Source: an archaeon (GTDB taxonomy: Archaea; Nanobdellota; Nanobdellia; Woesearchaeales; JAHJEM01). From it: a stretch of 6,957 nucleotides of DNA. The position numbers were made by a program, and so were the translations under genes. Each line of letters starts with the position of its first letter. Within the stretch, counting starts at the first letter, position 1. Shown here piece by piece: positions 5,025 through 6,957 of the stretch. Where the stretch lies: assembly GCA_020057445.1 (NCBI GenBank), contig JAGVFV010000183.1, positions 1 to 6,957 of the forward strand, written 5' to 3'. The notes below the pieces were generated by a model. The model did not search any database, had not been told where the DNA came from, and saw only the letters and a program-made list of their open reading frames with translations.

Positions 5025-5112
5025 AGTGAAGGACAGAAATTATTATAAATTGTGTCCTTCACTGTATAGTGAACTACCAAAAATTGTATAATAAAATGGG
5101 GTCGTTCACTAT
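5024..5112. repeat. Double inverted-repeat element, copy B, in the thpR promoter
   Basis: Closely similar to copy A at 1724-1815. The first inverted repeat has perfect 11-bp arms at 5025-5035 and 5053-5063 (AGTGAAGGACA / TGTCCTTCACT), identical to copy A, around a 17-bp loop with TTATAAATT. The second has 13-bp arms at 5066-5078 and 5100-5112 (ATAGTGAACTACC / GGTCGTTCACTAT) with one mismatch, around a 21-bp loop containing TATAATAAA. Arm sequences of the second repeat differ between the copies, yet each copy keeps its own complementarity, so the pairing seems to be conserved. The last arm ends 3 bp before the thpR ATG, so a bound factor would cover both TATA and start site. Confidence 0.8.
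5087..5095 (+). promoter_or_regulatory. TATA-like box of thpR inside copy B
   Basis: TATAATAAA centred about 25 nt before ATG 5116, predicting a leaderless thpR message. It sits between the arms 5066-5078 and 5100-5112 of the second inverted repeat. Confidence 0.6.
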
Positions 5113-5115
5113 TCC

Positions 5116-5643
5116 ATGAGACTCTTCATCGCAATATACTTGGATGATAAGATTCTTGCACATCTTGCCAGCATCCAATGCACGTTCAAGAAATACGGCA
5201 AGTGCCCTCCAAAGGAAAACCTCCATCTCACGCTCAAATTCCTAGGAGAAGTGAAGGACCCGCAAGATATCATAACTGCATTACAAGAAGTCACCCTGCA
5301 ACCATTTGACCTATCGCTCTCCCACATCGATTCCTTCGAGACAGGATACCATGGCACGATCATCTGGGTCACATTTGCAGAATCAAAAGAACTCATCCTC
5401 CTCAAGAAGAAGATAGACCACGCGATCCCTGCACTCAAGGATGATCATCCCTTCAAGGCGCATATCACGCTTGTACGGGCAGGCCTTGCTGATAAGAAAG
5501 AGCTGCAAAACGACCTCAAGAACACCACAGTCGAACCACTGCAGATGATCGTACGATCATTCAGCCTCGTGAAGAGCGAACTCCTGCCAGGAGGGTCGAA
5601 ATACACGACACTGGCGACGTTTTCATTACTGGAAGAACAATGA
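5116..5643 (+). CDS. thpR: RNA 2',3'-cyclic phosphodiesterase ThpR (2H family)
   Basis: A complete 175-residue 2H phosphoesterase of the LigT/ThpR family, typical in length. These enzymes open 2',3'-cyclic phosphates on RNA ends to 2'-phosphates and were first known as tRNA-half ligases (2'-5' ligation in vitro). Both catalytic HxTx motifs are present: HLTL at 37-40 (ENLHLTLKFLGEV) and HITL at 116-119 (FKAHITLVRAG). The start MRLFIAIYL is the family's usual first beta-strand, and the end (SLVKSELLPGGSKYTTLATFSL) matches the conserved SxL.P.G..Y..L pattern. No Shine-Dalgarno precedes ATG 5116; a TATA-like box 25 nt upstream indicates a leaderless message. The promoter lies wholly within copy B, which suggests control by whatever binds it. 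The stop is followed after one base by the hairpin cluster. Confidence 0.95.
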   Translation: MRLFIAIYLDDKILAHLASIQCTFKKYGKCPPKENLHLTLKFLGEVKDPQDIITALQEVTLQPFDLSLSHIDSFETGYHGTIIWVTFAESKELILLKKKIDHAIPALKDDHPFKAHITLVRAGLADKKELQNDLKNTTVEPLQMIVRSFSLVKSELLPGGSKYTTLATFSLLEEQ

Positions 5644-5644
5644 C

Positions 5645-5738
5645 GTTATTGGTAATAACTGCCCTATCGGGCAGCACAAGCCAGAGGTCTGGCACAAACC
5701 CGCGCATAAGCGCGGGATTATACCCGCCTCAAGGCGGG
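5645..5738 (+). other. Cluster of five short perfect hairpins after thpR (3' UTR or small RNA)
   Basis: Five consecutive stem-loops with different stems: 5645-5659 (GTTATT/AATAAC, loop GGT), 5659-5674 (CTGCCC/GGGCAG, loop TATC), 5680-5693 (GCCAG/CTGGC, loop AGGT), 5699-5716 (CCCGCGC/GCGCGGG, loop ATAA) and 5723-5738 (CCCGCC/GGCGGG, loop TCAA). The first two share base 5659. They are joined by 5-6-base A-rich spacers such as CACAA and ACAAA. The next 50 bases (5739-5790) show only weak pairing. No T-tract follows, so these are not standard archaeal terminators. I do not recognise a known RNA family. The cluster would lie in the thpR 3' UTR, or form a separate small RNA or RNA-protection element. 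Confidence 0.7.
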
Positions 5739-5790
5739 AAAGAGCAAGGGCGAGAGCTCGGACTCTATAGATTACTCGAAATTGCGAAAT

Positions 5791-5799
5791 ATATTTAAA
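5791..5799 (+). promoter_or_regulatory. TATA-like box of the 5821 gene
   Basis: ATATTTAAA centred 26 nt before ATG 5821, identical to the box before the 1897 gene. It supports a leaderless start at 5821 rather than the upstream in-frame ATG 5782, which precedes the TATA-like box. Confidence 0.65.
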
Positions 5800-5820
5800 C
5801 AGACAAACGAGATTCGAGGT

Positions 5821-6201
5821 ATGCGTTTATATATTATTTTGGTCTGCATCTCATGCCTACTCCTCATATTTGCATGCAGACCTAAAGATGTGGTCGACAT
5901 CGAAAAAGAAAAAACAGAGTGCACTTCTTTAGGAGGAAACTGGAGTTCTATGCTGACTGATGCTAATCCCACAGGCAGATGCGTCATAACGTATAAGGAT
6001 GGCGGAACGCCCTGCACTTCTTCAGACCAATGCGAAGGCGATTGCGTGACGAATGTCACCTTAAACCTTGGCAAAAGTGGTTGGTGCTCAAAAGAAAACA
6101 GCAAATATGAGCGCTGTTTAACTCCCATAGAAGAGAACCGCATCACTTGCAGGGCAGATGACATTCTCTACGTGCCAAAAGAAAATACTACCTCCTCTTA
6201 A
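5821..6201 (+). CDS. Small Cys-rich putative lipoprotein (126 aa)
   Basis: A 126-residue exported protein of unknown function. Residues 3-18 are a strongly hydrophobic signal segment ending in LIFAC, a lipobox-like site that would make Cys19 the lipid-anchored residue. The mature part has eight cysteines (34, 54, 65, 71, 75, 89, 99, 110), an even number suiting disulfides outside the cell. It contains a CTSLGGNW block (34-41) and DGGTPCTSSDQCEGDC (60-75) then GWCS (87-90), a small Cys-rich module that recalls secreted proteins in DPANN archaea and some bacteria. ATG 5821 is preferred over in-frame ATG 5782 because the TATA-like box lies 26 nt before it and the signal segment then begins directly. 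It converges on the 6214 gene with a 12-bp gap. Its CxxxGGxW block recurs there. Confidence 0.85.
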   Translation: MRLYIILVCISCLLLIFACRPKDVVDIEKEKTECTSLGGNWSSMLTDANPTGRCVITYKDGGTPCTSSDQCEGDCVTNVTLNLGKSGWCSKENSKYERCLTPIEENRITCRADDILYVPKENTTSS

Positions 6202-6213
6202 CCTTCATGCTGA

Positions 6214-6885
6214 TCAGGATTGCTTTGAAATATCACAATAATATGACCTAGGAGGATACTTCTCATCAGTCCATTTATCATTATATTGCCACGTACCTCC
6301 TTCTGCAACACATCCCTTCGCGGTATAGGCAATCTCATCGCTCTGATTATCATCAATGGATCCGAATGAACAGAAATAGCCAGTGCTGACATTTACGCAG
6401 GGCAAGTTTGTTCTGGTACGAGGAAACGTCTTTATCGGCGAAACAAAAAAATTCCTAAAGCAAGAATTGACCACGTTTTTTCCATAAATATCGTTATCAA
6501 TCCTCTCGCATATCTTCGGATTTCCAGCATTCAATGCATTTACGTCATAACATGCATCTTTCGCAATCCTCCCGCCCTCCCATTCCTGTATGCGGGTGCA
6601 TTCATCGACATCAGTAATACTCCTGCCATTCACATATTGACATCGATGGTTCTCGCACAAAGCGCCCATTGTGGGAAGATAATTGGTCGTGACCAGTAAG
6701 AATGAAGGAATTCTGAACATATTATGTGCACCATCGCCATAATAAAATCTGCAATCCTCATCTTTTGAGCAAAACTTTCCAACTGAGTCATTCCACAAAA
6801 AATTCAATGGAGTGAACAGCAAGAACAGACAGAGGATAACAAATCCTCCAAAAATCCAGACAAACACCTTGAATCTCTTATCCAC
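6214..6885 (-). CDS. Membrane-anchored Cys-rich exported protein (223 aa, GTG start)
   Basis: The 223-residue product has positively charged MDKRFK, one hydrophobic segment at about 7-28, and a long outer domain with twelve cysteines. Visible parts: CSKDEDC (39-45) and CENHRC (77-82), resembling the C-x5-C repeats of secreted archaeal proteins; a DACYDVNALNAGNPKICERI module (110-129) with C142, like a cysteine repeat seen in many DPANN surface proteins; and a final block GCVAEGGTWQ...YYC (191-207), which shares CxxxGGxW with the 5821 product. Function is unknown; a surface or envelope role is inferred. The start is GTG, supported by Shine-Dalgarno GGGAG (6892-6896) six nt before it and by the hydrophobic anchor right after; no other in-frame start lies near. 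It is convergent with the 5821 gene, and the 12-bp gap holds no clear terminator. Confidence 0.85.
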   Translation of the reverse strand: MDKRFKVFVWIFGGFVILCLFLLFTPLNFLWNDSVGKFCSKDEDCRFYYGDGAHNMFRIPSFLLVTTNYLPTMGALCENHRCQYVNGRSITDVDECTRIQEWEGGRIAKDACYDVNALNAGNPKICERIDNDIYGKNVVNSCFRNFFVSPIKTFPRTRTNLPCVNVSTGYFCSFGSIDDNQSDEIAYTAKGCVAEGGTWQYNDKWTDEKYPPRSYYCDISKQS

Positions 6886-6905
6886 ACTACACTCCCTGCA
6901 ATACC

Positions 6906-6941
6906 TTATTTATATAGTTTTATATCGTCAACTTTATAAAC
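6906..6941 (-). promoter_or_regulatory. Promoter region of the 6214-6885 gene with three TATA-like boxes
   Basis: On the minus strand three boxes occur: CTATATAAATAA (about 6906-6917), GATATAAAAC (about 6918-6926) and GTTTATAAAG (6932-6941), the last preceded by a G-run. The first would start RNA next to the GTG, leaving the Shine-Dalgarno outside; the second or third would give a short leader that contains it and is therefore more consistent. Confidence 0.4.
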
Positions 6942-6957
6942 CCCCCTCTATTCTTCC

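Noticed and set aside
5250..5259. AGTGAAGGAC inside thpR, identical to an arm of the repeat element
   Set aside because: Single half-site without a partner arm, fully explained by the codons of the conserved EVKDP segment; most likely chance.

Overview
The window looks like the chromosome of an archaeon. It carries RadA, FEN1 with a C-terminal PCNA-binding motif, a Trm5-type tRNA methyltransferase, a stand-alone TRAM protein and ThpR. Most genes have a TATA-like box about 25-28 nt before the start codon and little or no leader. A mixture of leaderless starts and GGTG/GGAG-type Shine-Dalgarno sites, poly-T terminators, and small Cys-rich secreted proteins of a kind common in DPANN archaea point to a DPANN-type or related lineage. 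That placement is inference; no rRNA is present.

Layout. Bases 1-1680 (minus strand) hold a truncated trm5 and, upstream of it, a complete fen. Bases 1724-1815 are a TATA-bearing double inverted repeat (copy A) upstream of fen. Bases 1897-3017 (plus strand) hold an unrecognised helical 126-residue protein and a BtpA-like TIM-barrel protein whose first beta-strand appears to lie upstream of its only ATG, in another frame. Bases 3018-3245 are a leader/promoter region with a strong hairpin. Bases 3246-4524 are a two-gene operon: a small conserved-looking protein, then radA. Bases 4608-4997 encode a TRAM protein with an acidic tail, followed by a poly-T terminator. Bases 5024-5112 are the second copy of the double inverted repeat (copy B), here forming the thpR promoter. 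thpR ends at 5643 and is followed at once by five short perfect hairpins. Two convergent Cys-rich exported proteins finish the window.

Functional reading. The window is mainly informational: DNA repair and recombination (fen, radA and perhaps its small partner) and RNA handling (trm5, TRAM protein, thpR). The duplicated palindromic element stands before one DNA repair gene (fen) and one RNA-processing gene (thpR). Its TATA-like boxes lie between paired arms, so it resembles a shared operator, although a mobile palindromic repeat is not excluded.

Points most worth checking are the duplicated element, the hairpin cluster after thpR, the Walker A glycine-to-serine change in RadA, and the 5' frame break in the BtpA-like gene. 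No tRNA, rRNA, CRISPR array, insertion sequence or intein was seen.
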